Below are positions 22,719-31,345 of a DNA stretch of 34,425 nucleotides, piece after piece. A program made the position numbers and the translations under genes. The first letter of the stretch is position 1, and the number at the start of each line of letters is the position of its first letter. The notes under the pieces were generated by a model. It ran no database searches and had not been told where the DNA came from. It worked only from the letters and a program-made list of their open reading frames with translations. This DNA comes from Klebsiella pneumoniae (GTDB taxonomy: Bacteria; Myxococcota_A; UBA796; SXON01): the NCBI GenBank assembly GCA_945861635.1, contig CAMAWH010000053.1:1-34425 (forward strand), written 5' to 3'.

Positions 22719-23912
22719 CTACCCCGCCTTGATTTCCGTCCAGAGCTGGTCCCATGTCGTGGAGCCGACGCCGAGGTCGGTCTGGTACTCCAGAAGCTTC
22801 ATCTGCTCGGCGTCCGGATAGTTCACCGGCTTCGCGAGCTTCGCGGTGGCCAACGTATTCGGCGAGCCGTAGCCAGTGAAATCACTGATGGCTGCTCCGA
22901 CGTCCGCCCGCAGGATGTAGTTCAGGAATTCGTGGGCTGCACGCTTGTTCGGGGCGCCCTTCGGGATGCACATGCTGTCACACCAGATCGTGCTTCCTTC
23001 CTTCGGAAGCACCCACTCGATCTGGTCCTGCTCAACCTTGGCCTGCACCGTGTCACCGTTCCAGAGTTGGGCGACCACCACGTCACCGGCCACCAGCTGC
23101 CCCTTGACGGTAGCGGAAACGTACGACTGCAGGTTCTTTTTGGCCTCCAAGGCATCCACCTTGGCGGCGGCCAACTCCACAGGATCGACCGAATTGATCG
23201 ACTTCCCGCGGAACTTGAGCCAAGCGCCGATGGCGTCACGCATGTCGTCCATTTGCGTCATTTTTCCGGCGTATTTTTTATCCAGGAAAATGCCCCAGCT
23301 GTCGGGGGCGGGAACAACCTTGTCCTTTCGGTAGGCGATGCCCGTGATTCCCCATTGCCAAGGCATCGTGTACTTGTCTTCCGGATCGAAAATCGTTTTC
23401 CGGAATAGGGCGTTTACGTTGGCGCCGTTCGGTACATATTTCGGATTGATTTCCTCAAGAAGCTTGAGCGCCATCAAAATCTGCACGGCGTAGCCGGACG
23501 GGCACACCAGATCGTACCCGGTGGCGCCGGCTTGCAGCTTGGCAACCAACTCCTCATTGCTCTCGAACATGTCGTAGATGACCTTGACGCCGAACTCCTT
23601 TTCGAAGTTCGCGACGGTGTCCTCCGCGATGTAGTCACTCCAATTGTAGATCCGCAGCTCCTTTTCGATCGGCCCGAGATCCGGTGGGCCGACGGGCGTC
23701 GGGACGGGCACGGGCGCGTCGGCCTTCAGCGGGGCCGCTTTTTCTTCTCCACCACACGCCGCGAGGACGCTTCCAACGGCGCTAGCGCTCATGCCAAGCA
23801 TCAACGCGCTGCGCACGAACGAGCGGCGATCGACGCGCCCCGCGAACAGGTCTTCTGCCAACTCGACGGCCTTCTTGTCACGATTCATGGGGAACTCCGG
23901 TGCCCGCGGCAT
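22719..23912 (-). CDS. potD: Spermidine/putrescine ABC transporter substrate-binding protein
   Basis: 397 aa; an internal ATG at 23888 with GGAG 6 nt upstream is an alternative start. The N-terminus carries a twin-arginine signal (DRRSFVRSALMLGMSA) and a lipobox-like LAACGG, so a Tat-exported lipoprotein is predicted. The mature part has the PotD/PotF opening ELRIYNWSDYIAEDTVANFE and KLQAGATGYDLVCPSGYAV, and later GITGIAYRKD, all typical of polyamine binders. The length matches the family plus its signal region. It captures polyamine in the periplasm and delivers it to the PotB/PotC channel encoded upstream. Confidence 0.93.
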   Translation of the reverse strand: MPRAPEFPMNRDKKAVELAEDLFAGRVDRRSFVRSALMLGMSASAVGSVLAACGGEEKAAPLKADAPVPVPTPVGPPDLGPIEKELRIYNWSDYIAEDTVANFEKEFGVKVIYDMFESNEELVAKLQAGATGYDLVCPSGYAVQILMALKLLEEINPKYVPNGANVNALFRKTIFDPEDKYTMPWQWGITGIAYRKDKVVPAPDSWGIFLDKKYAGKMTQMDDMRDAIGAWLKFRGKSINSVDPVELAAAKVDALEAKKNLQSYVSATVKGQLVAGDVVVAQLWNGDTVQAKVEQDQIEWVLPKEGSTIWCDSMCIPKGAPNKRAAHEFLNYILRADVGAAISDFTGYGSPNTLATAKLAKPVNYPDAEQMKLLEYQTDLGVGSTTWDQLWTEIKAG

Positions 23913-23921
23913 GTAACCCCT

Positions 23922-24704
23922 CTATGTCACCGATGTTTCGCGCCGCTCCAGTCGATCGGCGAAATACACGAGAATGCTCGTCGCCAGGAGGATCAATGTG
24001 CTGATAGCATTGATGCTCGGCTCAATATTCTTGCGCACCATGCTGTAGACGACGATGGGCAGCGTCGAGGAACCGGGGCCGCTGACCAACGAGGTGATCA
24101 TGAAGTCGTCGAAGGACATGGTGAACGCCAAAAGTGCCCCGGAAAGAATGCCCGGCCAGAGCTGTGGGACCGTGACCCGCCAGAAGGTGGTCCACTCGTC
24201 CGCACCCAGGATCATCGACGCTTCTTCGAGGGACTCATCCATTCCTTCGAGCCGCGCCCTTACGACGATGACGACGAACGAAATATTGAACGCGATGTGG
24301 GCGATGATGATCGTGGCCATGCCAAGCTGCACGCCCATCGCCACGAAAAGAATGAGCAATGAGATGCCGATCACGATCTCGGGCGTCACCACCGGAACGT
24401 AGATCAGCGACTCGAGAAATTGCCGACCCCGAAAGCGGTGCCGTGCGAGGCCCATGGCGAAGAGCGTTCCGAGGATCGTGCTGACGACGGTGGAGATACT
24501 TCCAATGATCAAGCTGGCTTTCAGGCCTGCGAGTATGTCTGCTCGCTCGAGCAGGCGCGCGTACCACTGCAGCGTGAAGCCCTGCCACTCCACAGAAAAC
24601 TTCGAGTTGTTGAACGAGAACGCAACGAGCACGAGCATCGGCGCGTGCAGGAAGAAGTAGACGACGCCTGTGATCGCCAGGACCCAACGAGGAACGTTCT
24701 TCAC
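23922..24704 (-). CDS. potC: Polyamine ABC transporter permease (PotC-type)
   Basis: 260 aa from GTG 24704, which overlaps the potB stop as GTGA and has AGGAGG upstream; the longer ATG frame from 24806 lies inside potB. Six hydrophobic helices are visible, beginning VLAITGVVYFFLHAPMLVLV. The EAA loop, which contacts the ATPase, reads SLEEASMILGADEWTTFWRV. Typical PotC features are AFTMSFDDFMITSLVSG and SMVRKNIEPSINAISTLIL. It forms the inner-membrane channel with PotB. Confidence 0.93.
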   Translation of the reverse strand: MKNVPRWVLAITGVVYFFLHAPMLVLVAFSFNNSKFSVEWQGFTLQWYARLLERADILAGLKASLIIGSISTVVSTILGTLFAMGLARHRFRGRQFLESLIYVPVVTPEIVIGISLLILFVAMGVQLGMATIIIAHIAFNISFVVIVVRARLEGMDESLEEASMILGADEWTTFWRVTVPQLWPGILSGALLAFTMSFDDFMITSLVSGPGSSTLPIVVYSMVRKNIEPSINAISTLILLATSILVYFADRLERRETSVT

Positions 24705-25585
24705 AGGCCACCTCCTGGTGCTTCGTCTCGCATCCGCAGGTAGGCCGTGACGGCCAGAAGCACGAGCGCCATGACGATGAAGCTCGACGCCGATCCAAAC
24801 GGCCAATTTCGCGCCGTCGTGAATTGGTTCTGGATGAGGTTGCCGATCATCATCTCCTTGGCGCCACCGAGGAGATCGCTCGTCAGAAACGATCCGAGCG
24901 CGGGAATGAAAACGAGCAGCGAGCCGGCGACAACGCCCGGTAGCGACAGGGGAAAAATGATGCGCCAGAAACGGGCGAGAGGACGGGCCCCGAGCACTTC
25001 CGCGGCCTCCAGGAGCGAGTGATCCATCTTTTCAAGCGAGGTGTAGATCGGCAGGACCATGAACGGAAGAAAGCCGTAGACCAAGCCGGCCTGTACCGCA
25101 AAGGGCGTGTACAGGAGCTTCATCGGCTCGTCGATGATGCCGATTGCAATCAGCCAACTGTTGATCAGCCCGCCGTCACGGAGCATGAAGATCATCGCAA
25201 ACGTGCGGACGAGAAAACTCGTCCAGAACGGCAAGACCACCAGAAATACCAGAAGATTCTTCCACCGCCCCGCGTTGGCGATGGTCCACGCAACGGGGTA
25301 GCCCATCAGGAGACAAAGAAAGGTACAAAGCAGGCTCTGGTAGAGCGTGCGCAGCAGGATGGTCACGTACAGCTTGTCGGTGAAGCGCAGGTAGTGTTCG
25401 GCCGTGATTCCCCATTCGACGCCGCCGTACATGCCCCGAGGCATGCCGCTGTAGGCGAACATGAGCAGAAGGGGGATGAGAAAGAACAGGAGCAACCAGG
25501 CGAGTCCGGGCCCTACGAGCGCCCATCCCGTCGAATTTCCGAGTCGGGCGAGCGCGTCGAACACCCGACGGCGCAACGCAATCAT
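24701..25585 (-). CDS. potB: Polyamine ABC transporter permease (PotB-type)
   Basis: 294 aa; the start overlaps the potA stop by 4 nt. It has six hydrophobic segments starting with PGLAWLLLFFLIPLLLMFAY. The PotB-like loop is followed by helix LLCTFLCLLMGYPVAWTIA, the EAA loop is LLEAAEVLGARPLARFWRI, and the end is rich in FGSASSFIVMALVLL. Overlapping starts and stops through potA-potB-potC show a single tightly coupled operon. Confidence 0.93.
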   Translation of the reverse strand: MIALRRRVFDALARLGNSTGWALVGPGLAWLLLFFLIPLLLMFAYSGMPRGMYGGVEWGITAEHYLRFTDKLYVTILLRTLYQSLLCTFLCLLMGYPVAWTIANAGRWKNLLVFLVVLPFWTSFLVRTFAMIFMLRDGGLINSWLIAIGIIDEPMKLLYTPFAVQAGLVYGFLPFMVLPIYTSLEKMDHSLLEAAEVLGARPLARFWRIIFPLSLPGVVAGSLLVFIPALGSFLTSDLLGGAKEMMIGNLIQNQFTTARNWPFGSASSFIVMALVLLAVTAYLRMRDEAPGGGL

Positions 25586-26664
25586 GCGGGGTCCGCTTCG
25601 AGCACGCGACCGTCTTCGACGTTCCAGGCAACGAGCACCCGTTCACCGGGCGAAAACGCAAACGGGCGGAGGAGTTGTCCCTCGTTGCGTGCCGCGGCGA
25701 CGATGTCTCCGCCGCCGTCGAGGCGCGCGCGAACATGCAGCATTTCCCCTCGGTAGATGAGCGCGTCCACCGTGGCTGGAAGGCGGTTGCCGGTACACGC
25801 TTCGCCGGCAGGGCGCAGCTCCACGCGCTCGGGCCGCAGCGCAATCTTCACGGTACCGGAAGGGTTCCCCGGGACCCGGAAGGCGCCGGCCGCGCTGATG
25901 ACGGACCCCGCGCCGTCCCCGATGCCATCGAGGAAGTTGGACTCCCCGATGAATCGTGCGACGAACGCGGTGCGCGGGCGCTCGTAAATTTCGGCAGGCG
26001 TGCCGATCTGCGCGACGCGAGCGTTGTCCATGACCGCGATGCGGTCGGACATGGTCAGTGCCTCTTCCTGATCGTGGGTCACGTACACAAACGTGATGCC
26101 AAGGCGCTTGTTGAGCTGCTTCAGCTCGAACTGCATCTCCTTTCGGAGCTTCAAATCGAGCGCGCCGAGCGGCTCGTCCAGCAGCAGGATGGGCGGCTCG
26201 ACGACAAGCGCGCGAGCGAGGGCGACGCGCTGACGCTGCCCGCCGGACAGCTGCGCGGGCATGCGGCGCGCGTAGGTCTCGACATCGAGGCGTGACATCT
26301 CCATGGCTTTACGGACACGCCCGCCGATCTGGTCCTTCGGCACCTTGCGTTGTTCCAGCCCGAACGCGATGTTCCGCTCCACGCTGAGGTGCGGAAAGAG
26401 CGCGTAGCTCTGGAAAACCATCCCCAGACTGCGCTCGTACGGACGCTGGCGATTGACGACGTTGCCACCGAGGCGAACCTCCCCGCCGTCCTCGTCCGGC
26501 TGCTCGAAACCGGCGATCATGCGGAGTGTCGTTGTCTTTCCGCACCCGGACGGCCCAAGCAGGGAGAAAAACTCCCCAGGTTCAACCTGGAAACTAATGT
26601 TGCGGACGGCCTTTTGGCCGTTGAACGTCTTGCTGACGTTCAGGAACTCGACGGCGGGCGGCAA
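25582..26664 (-). CDS. potA: Polyamine ABC transporter ATP-binding protein
   Basis: 360 aa. The nucleotide-binding domain shows Walker A GPSGCGKT (37-44), Q-loop VFQSYALFP (about 83-91), signature LSGGQ (139-143), Walker B ILLLDEP (159-165) and H-loop His in YVTHDQEEAL (H197). The C-terminal third (about 235-360) is a TOBE regulatory domain with FIGESNFLDG and IALRPERVEL. Together these mark the PotA/FbpC group that drives import. It is the first gene of the six-gene operon. The 142-bp region upstream holds a perfect inverted repeat. Confidence 0.95.
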   Translation of the reverse strand: MPPAVEFLNVSKTFNGQKAVRNISFQVEPGEFFSLLGPSGCGKTTTLRMIAGFEQPDEDGGEVRLGGNVVNRQRPYERSLGMVFQSYALFPHLSVERNIAFGLEQRKVPKDQIGGRVRKAMEMSRLDVETYARRMPAQLSGGQRQRVALARALVVEPPILLLDEPLGALDLKLRKEMQFELKQLNKRLGITFVYVTHDQEEALTMSDRIAVMDNARVAQIGTPAEIYERPRTAFVARFIGESNFLDGIGDGAGSVISAAGAFRVPGNPSGTVKIALRPERVELRPAGEACTGNRLPATVDALIYRGEMLHVRARLDGGGDIVAAARNEGQLLRPFAFSPGERVLVAWNVEDGRVLEADPA

Positions 26665-26751
26665 TCAGCGCTCCGGGGCTGGCGCGCGATGATGCCACAA
26701 CGGGGCACCGAGCGTTTTCGCGCGGGCCGTCGTCGGTCTTGTCCGTCCAGT

Positions 26752-26770
26752 GCGTTCGGGAACCGAACGC
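26752..26770. promoter_or_regulatory. 8-bp perfect inverted repeat upstream of potA
   Basis: GCGTTCGG (26752-26759) and CCGAACGC (26763-26770) are separated by three bases. The element lies between the lipoprotein stop at 26807 and the potA start at 26664. It could be a terminator stem for the lipoprotein (no U-run is seen) or an operator for the pot operon. Confidence 0.45.
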
Positions 26771-26806
26771 CCGAATCGCGTAGGTACGACCGAAGGTTCC
26801 GCCGAA

Positions 26807-27547
26807 TCAGTTGCCGGTGTTGCGAAGGCCGCGGATGGCCCCGCCGACGTCAAGAATTTCGAGGAACACCCACAGTTCGTCGGCCTCGGTCACGCAGTAG
26901 CCCGAGATTTCGGGATCGGTTTCGCCGTCCTCGGTGAGCAGGAGGTCCGTACCCGTGGACGTCCAAACGCCCGTTTGTGGCGGGTCGTCGTTCGTGAAGC
27001 TGCCGGGGCAGATGCAGCCGTCTCCCGATTCTGTGCACGTCGTTGACATAGATGCCGATGCGGCGGCGCAATCGGCAATGTTGTTTGCCGCCATGCACGC
27101 CCCGGAGAAGTACACGTCGAGGCCAATCGTGAAGCCGGCCAGGTCCGAGGAATACGTTCCGTCCGCGTTGAGGGAGACCGAGCCGGCTCCGTTCATCATT
27201 GTCGTCTGCGTCCATCCTCCTTCGCAGTCGTCGATGGGCGTCTGGTCGCCGTCGATGCAGCCGCCATCGAAGTCCCATTGCCCCGTTGCGTCGCCTCCGC
27301 AAGCCGTTTCCACGCAGACGGCGGTGCCGTCGTCGAACGAGGGGTCGGCATCAGCATCAGCATCAGCATCGGCGTCAGCGTCTGCGTCAGCGTCTGCGTC
27401 AGCGTCAGCGTCAGCATCCGTATCGGCGTCGCTGTCTGTTGCGCCGGAATCCTTGGTATCGGCCGGCGCCGTCGTGCAGCTTGCGAGCGCGGCGACGACT
27501 ACCCACAGGGAGAGGGGTGCGAGGGTGGCAAGGGAGCGGAGCGTCAT
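26807..27547 (-). CDS. Secreted lipoprotein with poly(Asp-Ala) linker
   Basis: 246 aa from ATG 27547, where GAGGA lies 5 nt upstream; a longer frame would run antisense into the next gene. The signal SLWVVVAALASC ends in a lipobox Cys, followed by TTAPADTKDSG and about 14 Asp-Ala dipeptides. The mature C-terminal domain (about 75-246) is a compact beta-rich, Cys-rich domain with CVETACGGDATGQWDFDGGC, then MMNGAGSVSLNADGTYSSDL, DGCICPGSF, and GVWTSTGTDLLLTEDG. That looks like the lipocalin-like small domains of Myxococcota lipoproteins that read out a strand-by-strand barrel. No enzymatic motif is visible. It sits 64 bp after fumarase and may be independently expressed. Confidence 0.75.
   Translation of the reverse strand: MTLRSLATLAPLSLWVVVAALASCTTAPADTKDSGATDSDADTDADADADADADADADADADADADADPSFDDGTAVCVETACGGDATGQWDFDGGCIDGDQTPIDDCEGGWTQTTMMNGAGSVSLNADGTYSSDLAGFTIGLDVYFSGACMAANNIADCAAASASMSTTCTESGDGCICPGSFTNDDPPQTGVWTSTGTDLLLTEDGETDPEISGYCVTEADELWVFLEILDVGGAIRGLRNTGN
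27344..27430. repeat. 6-bp tandem repeat encoding poly(Asp-Ala)
   Basis: GCATCA, GCGTCA and GCGTCT hexamers recur in register within the lipoprotein linker, encoding about 14 Asp-Ala units on the minus strand. Hexamer slippage keeps the reading frame. Confidence 0.9.
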
Positions 27548-27611
27548 GGGAATCCTCGCCGGCAATGTAGCGTGTTGGCGGTGCGTGCGGTGGGTTTTCG
27601 TGCGGTGAGGG

Positions 27612-29222
27612 CTACCCCAGGGTTGCTTTGAAAAAATCGTTTCCCTTGTCATCCACGATGACGAACGCCGGGAAGTTCTCGACCTCGATCCTCCAGACCG
27701 CCTCCATGCCCAGTTCGGCGTAGTCCAGCACCTCGACCTTGCGAATGCAGTCCCGCGCCAGAATGGCCGCGGGCCCCCCAATACTTCCCAGGTAGAAACC
27801 GCCATGTTTGCGGCACGCATCGGTGACGACCTTCGACCGATTTCCCTTGGCGAGCATGACGAGGCTGCCGCCGTGCGCTTGGAACTGATCGACGTAGCTG
27901 TCCATCCGCCCTGCGGTGGTAGGTCCAAAGCTGCCGCTCGCGTAGCCGGCGGGCGTCTTGGCCGGACCGGCGTAGTACACGGCATGTTCCCGGAAGTAGG
28001 CGGGAAGTTCCTCCCCGCGGTCGAGGCGTTCCTTGAGTTTGGCGTGGGCGATGTCTCGGGCGACGATGAGCGGACCCGTAAGGGAGAGGCGCGTTCGGAT
28101 GGGGAGCTGCGACAGGCGACGCCGAATATCGGCCATGGGCTCGCGGAGGTCGATGTTCACGACTTCCCCGCTTTCTTCCTGATGATCGGGAAGGAACTGC
28201 GCGGGATCGCGCTCCAGCGCCTCCACCCAGACGCCGTCGCGGGTGATCTTGCCTTTCGCCTGCCTATCGGCAGAACACGATACGCCGATTCCAAGCGGAC
28301 AGGAGGCCCCGTGGCGCGGCAACCGGATGACCCGGACGTCGTGGCAGAAGTACTTGCCGCCGAACTGCGCCCCGATGCCGGTCTTCTGGGACAACGTCAG
28401 GATCTGCGCCTCCAGTTCCCGATCGCGGATGGCGTGGCCGAACGCGCCGCCGACCGAAGGGATGTCGTCGAGGTACCGAGCGGACGCGAGTTTCACGGTT
28501 TTAAGGCAGGCTTCGGCGGACGTGCCGCCGATGACCACCGCCAGATGGTATGGGGGGCACGCAGCGGTACCGAGCGTCCGGATCTTCTGGTCGAGAAACG
28601 CCAGGAGCGAAGCGGGATTCAGGAGCGCCTTCGTCTCCTGATACAGGTAGGTCTTGTTGGCGGAGCCGCCGCCTTTCGTCATGAACAGAAAATGGTATTC
28701 GGCGCCCGTCGTGGCGTAGATGTCGATCTGGGCCGGCAGGTTTGAGCCGGTGTTTACCTCCTCGTACGTCGTGATCGGCGAGAGCTGACTGTACCGAAGG
28801 TTGGTCTCCGTGTAGGTTTTGTATACGCCACGAGACAGCGCCTCCTCGTCGTTTCCGGACGTCCAGACGTTTTGGCCTTTTTTGGCGATGACGATGGCGG
28901 TGCCTGTGTCCTGGCAGGATGGAAGCACCATCCCGCTTGCGACGTTTGCATTGAGGAGCATGTTGCGCGCGACGAAGCGATCGTTCGCACTGGCCTCGGG
29001 GTCGTCGAGGATCTTGCGCAGCTGGGCAAGATGGCCGGGGCGGAACAGGTGAGAGATATCGCGGATGGCGGTTGCCGCGAGGTCGGTGAGCGCGCTGGCA
29101 GCGACCGTAAGCACCTCCTCCCCGCGGAACGTGTCCAGGCCGATGCCAAGCCCATCGAGCTTGCGATACGGGGTTTCGTCATGACCGTGCGGGAAAAGGT
29201 CGGTGAAGGCGAAGTCGGGCAT
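27612..29222 (-). CDS. fumA: Class I (iron-sulfur) fumarate hydratase
   Basis: 536 aa, full length for the class I enzyme, with AGAGG before the ATG. It converts fumarate to malate in the TCA cycle using an oxygen-sensitive [4Fe-4S] cluster. Cluster and family motifs are [20 protein letters not shown] (Cys103), [19 protein letters not shown] and [20 protein letters not shown]. The C-terminal beta domain ends [20 protein letters not shown] and FFKATLG. All expected blocks are intact. It is downstream of the Wzt-like ATPase, 39 bp apart, but a metabolic link is not apparent. Confidence 0.96.
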   Translation of the reverse strand: MPDFAFTDLFPHGHDETPYRKLDGLGIGLDTFRGEEVLTVAASALTDLAATAIRDISHLFRPGHLAQLRKILDDPEASANDRFVARNMLLNANVASGMVLPSCQDTGTAIVIAKKGQNVWTSGNDEEALSRGVYKTYTETNLRYSQLSPITTYEEVNTGSNLPAQIDIYATTGAEYHFLFMTKGGGSANKTYLYQETKALLNPASLLAFLDQKIRTLGTAACPPYHLAVVIGGTSAEACLKTVKLASARYLDDIPSVGGAFGHAIRDRELEAQILTLSQKTGIGAQFGGKYFCHDVRVIRLPRHGASCPLGIGVSCSADRQAKGKITRDGVWVEALERDPAQFLPDHQEESGEVVNIDLREPMADIRRRLSQLPIRTRLSLTGPLIVARDIAHAKLKERLDRGEELPAYFREHAVYYAGPAKTPAGYASGSFGPTTAGRMDSYVDQFQAHGGSLVMLAKGNRSKVVTDACRKHGGFYLGSIGGPAAILARDCIRKVEVLDYAELGMEAVWRIEVENFPAFVIVDDKGNDFFKATLG

Positions 29223-29261
29223 CGCGCCTCTTATCGTCGCCGCGCGCCCGGGCTCGCCCCG

Positions 29262-30671
29262 CTACTCTTCGTGATGCGCGATCATTCCCCACTTGTGCGG
29301 GAGCTGCACGAGGCCGTGATCCTCGACGTCCTGCACGACCTCGAATTCGTAGAGTTGGTTGTGCCACGCGTGGGGCCGCACGTGGCCGCTATCGAAGATG
29401 GCGATGGAGATCCGGTACGTGCCGGCGAGCAGCGGAAGGCGAGGATAGTGCGCGTAGAACGTATAGATACCGTGGTAGCTGCCGTCGAGCACGTCGTCGA
29501 AACGAGTGTTTGGACCGAACACGTACGCTCCGTCATTGCGGAAGATTGCGACCCCGAAAATGGGATGATCAATGCGCTCGGTGGTGCGGAATGTCACAGC
29601 AATGACGAGGCCTTCTCCTGTGCGCAGCCGTTCTCGCTCCATCCCCTTTTCGTCCAGAATCCGGACGCGGAGCACCCGCGCCTCCCCCGTGCCGCCGAGC
29701 ACAAGCTGCGACCCGTCTTCGTGGAGCGGCACAGCGCCGGGGTCGTCGAGGAAGCGCGCGTCCGCGTCCGGAACGTGACACGCGGCAGCCAGAACGTCCT
29801 TTAGCTGTGGATCGTCCTCATGATTTCGGCGACGCTCCGGAAGCGCGCGGCCGGGCGGAACGGTGGACGCTTCGATTTCGGGTACCGCCCGGAGAATGGG
29901 CCGGGGCGGTGCGTTGGGTCGCGGCGGAGCGCTGCGCAAACGGTCGAGATCGAGGTACTGCTCCACCACTTCGCGAGGCGTTCCGTGCGCACGCACGCGC
30001 CCCTTGTCGAGCCACATCACCTCATCGCTAAGCGAGCGAATTGCGTGTAGATCGTGCGAGACCATCACGATTGCACTTCCGTCGCGCAGGGCTTGCTCGA
30101 TCCGACGGATGCACTTGCGCTGAAAGTAGGAATCCCCGACGGCGAGCACTTCGTCGACGAGAAGCACGTCGGCGTCGGCGTGCACGGCGATGGAAAACCC
30201 AAGGCGAAGCGTCATCCCCGTGGAGTAGGTCCGTACCGGGTAGTCGATGAAGTCGCCCAACTCCGCGAAATGGATGATTTCGGGGATCCGCTCCTCGATT
30301 CGGGCAGGGTGCATGCCGAGGAGGGAGCAATTGAGCTGAATGTTTTCTCGGCCCGTGAAGGTGTCGTGGAAGCCCAGGCCGAGGTCGAGCAGCGTCGCAA
30401 GCCGCCCGTGCACGGTCACGGCTCCTTCCGTCGGCTCGGTGATGCCGGCCAGTAAGCGCAGAAGCGTGCTTTTCCCGGCGCCGTTGGAGCCGATGATTCC
30501 GAGCGCGCGCCCTTGCGGCACTGCGAAGTTCAGACCGCGAAGCGCCCAATGCTCCACGTGGTGAGATCGACTGCCGAGGAATTCGAAGAATCGACTGCGG
30601 TCATTTGGATAGATGTCGAACCGCTTCCCGACGCCGGAAACGTGCAGGGCGGCGGGCCGTGCGTCAGGCAC
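29262..30671 (-). CDS. Wzt-type polysaccharide-export ABC ATPase with C-terminal glycan-binding domain
   Basis: 469 aa from GTG 30671. The NBD (about 8-250) has Walker A GSNGAGKST (61-69), the YSTGMTLRLGFSIA signature of the polysaccharide/teichoic acid export group, and Walker B DVLLVDEVLAVGD. A Pro/Arg linker (about 250-320) leads to the immunoglobulin-like Wzt C-terminal domain (about 320-460: RTTERIDHPIFGVAIF, then GIYTFYAHYPRLPLLAGTYR). That domain recognises the terminal residue of an O-antigen chain before transport. The partner permease Wzm is not in the window, so the gene is orphaned here. The divergent thermonuclease-like gene starts 70 bp away. Confidence 0.9.
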   Translation of the reverse strand: MPDARPAALHVSGVGKRFDIYPNDRSRFFEFLGSRSHHVEHWALRGLNFAVPQGRALGIIGSNGAGKSTLLRLLAGITEPTEGAVTVHGRLATLLDLGLGFHDTFTGRENIQLNCSLLGMHPARIEERIPEIIHFAELGDFIDYPVRTYSTGMTLRLGFSIAVHADADVLLVDEVLAVGDSYFQRKCIRRIEQALRDGSAIVMVSHDLHAIRSLSDEVMWLDKGRVRAHGTPREVVEQYLDLDRLRSAPPRPNAPPRPILRAVPEIEASTVPPGRALPERRRNHEDDPQLKDVLAAACHVPDADARFLDDPGAVPLHEDGSQLVLGGTGEARVLRVRILDEKGMERERLRTGEGLVIAVTFRTTERIDHPIFGVAIFRNDGAYVFGPNTRFDDVLDGSYHGIYTFYAHYPRLPLLAGTYRISIAIFDSGHVRPHAWHNQLYEFEVVQDVEDHGLVQLPHKWGMIAHHEE

Positions 30672-30701
30672 CGCTGCGAAGGCGTCGGGCGTCGGCGGTG
30701 G

Positions 30702-30752
30702 CAGGGTAGCGGGCAGGTGCGCAACAGGTCAATCGCGCTACATGCTACCCTG
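30702..30752. promoter_or_regulatory. 9-bp inverted repeat around the thermonuclease-like start
   Basis: CAGGGTAGC (30702-30710) and GCTACCCTG (30744-30752) are perfectly complementary and 33 nt apart. The right arm begins on the last base of the proposed ATG (30742-30744), so the hairpin could mask the start, or the arms could be a divergent operator shared with the Wzt-like gene. Confidence 0.35.
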
Positions 30753-31338
30753 TCACAAGCCTGAGTCGCTTCCGTTGCCGCCAATCCTCGTCGTGCTCGC
30801 CGCGTGCCATACCATTTCTGATCTGCCGGTGCTCGACGGGGAACATTGCGCCACCGATCGCGAAGCACCGGTCGAGTGCGTGCTGGATGGAGATACGCTT
30901 GGCCTCGGTGGAGAGGCTGACATTGCAGAAGACTCTGGCACTGTCGACAGCGGAATCGATGAGAATTCCTGTTCGTCAGAGAGCATTCGCTTGCTCGGCG
31001 TTGATGCGCCGGAGATTGCCCACGATTCCACCGAAACGGCGGATTGTTATGGAAATGAGGCCACTAGTTACCTTTCAACACTGCTTGCCGGCATGACGGT
31101 GCGGCTGGAATTCGACGTCGAATGCGAGGACAAGTATCACCGGACGCTTGCGTACGCGTTCATCGCCAACGACACCGAAGATCAAGGAGATGACGTTTTT
31201 ATCAACGAGACCATCATTCGCGACGGGTACGCGTTGTTCTACGAGGAATTCGGTGACATTCGTCAAGCACCGGTCCTCGAGGCGGCGCAACGCGACGCGG
31301 AGAGTGACAACGTCGGCATTTGGGCCGAGTGCCAGTAG
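30742..31338 (+). CDS. Secreted thermonuclease (SNase)-like lipoprotein
   Basis: 198 aa from ATG 30742, chosen because it gives a lipoprotein signal (PPILVVLAACHTIS); no clear ribosome site precedes it. The staphylococcal-nuclease fold is readable: VECVLDGDTL (Ca-binding Asp), IRLLGVDAPEIA with the Arg, Asp and Glu of the active site, and DKYHRTLAYAF with the second active-site Arg. The end is IIRDGYALFYEEF and AAQRDAESDNVGIWAEC. An acidic insertion of about 25 residues (EDSGTVDSGIDEN) splits the first strand from the active-site loop. Members cut DNA and RNA with Ca2+. Base composition is about 50-55% GC, well below both neighbours, which suggests recent acquisition. Confidence 0.85.
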   Translation: MLPCHKPESLPLPPILVVLAACHTISDLPVLDGEHCATDREAPVECVLDGDTLGLGGEADIAEDSGTVDSGIDENSCSSESIRLLGVDAPEIAHDSTETADCYGNEATSYLSTLLAGMTVRLEFDVECEDKYHRTLAYAFIANDTEDQGDDVFINETIIRDGYALFYEEFGDIRQAPVLEAAQRDAESDNVGIWAECQ

Positions 31339-31345
31339 GAGACAC

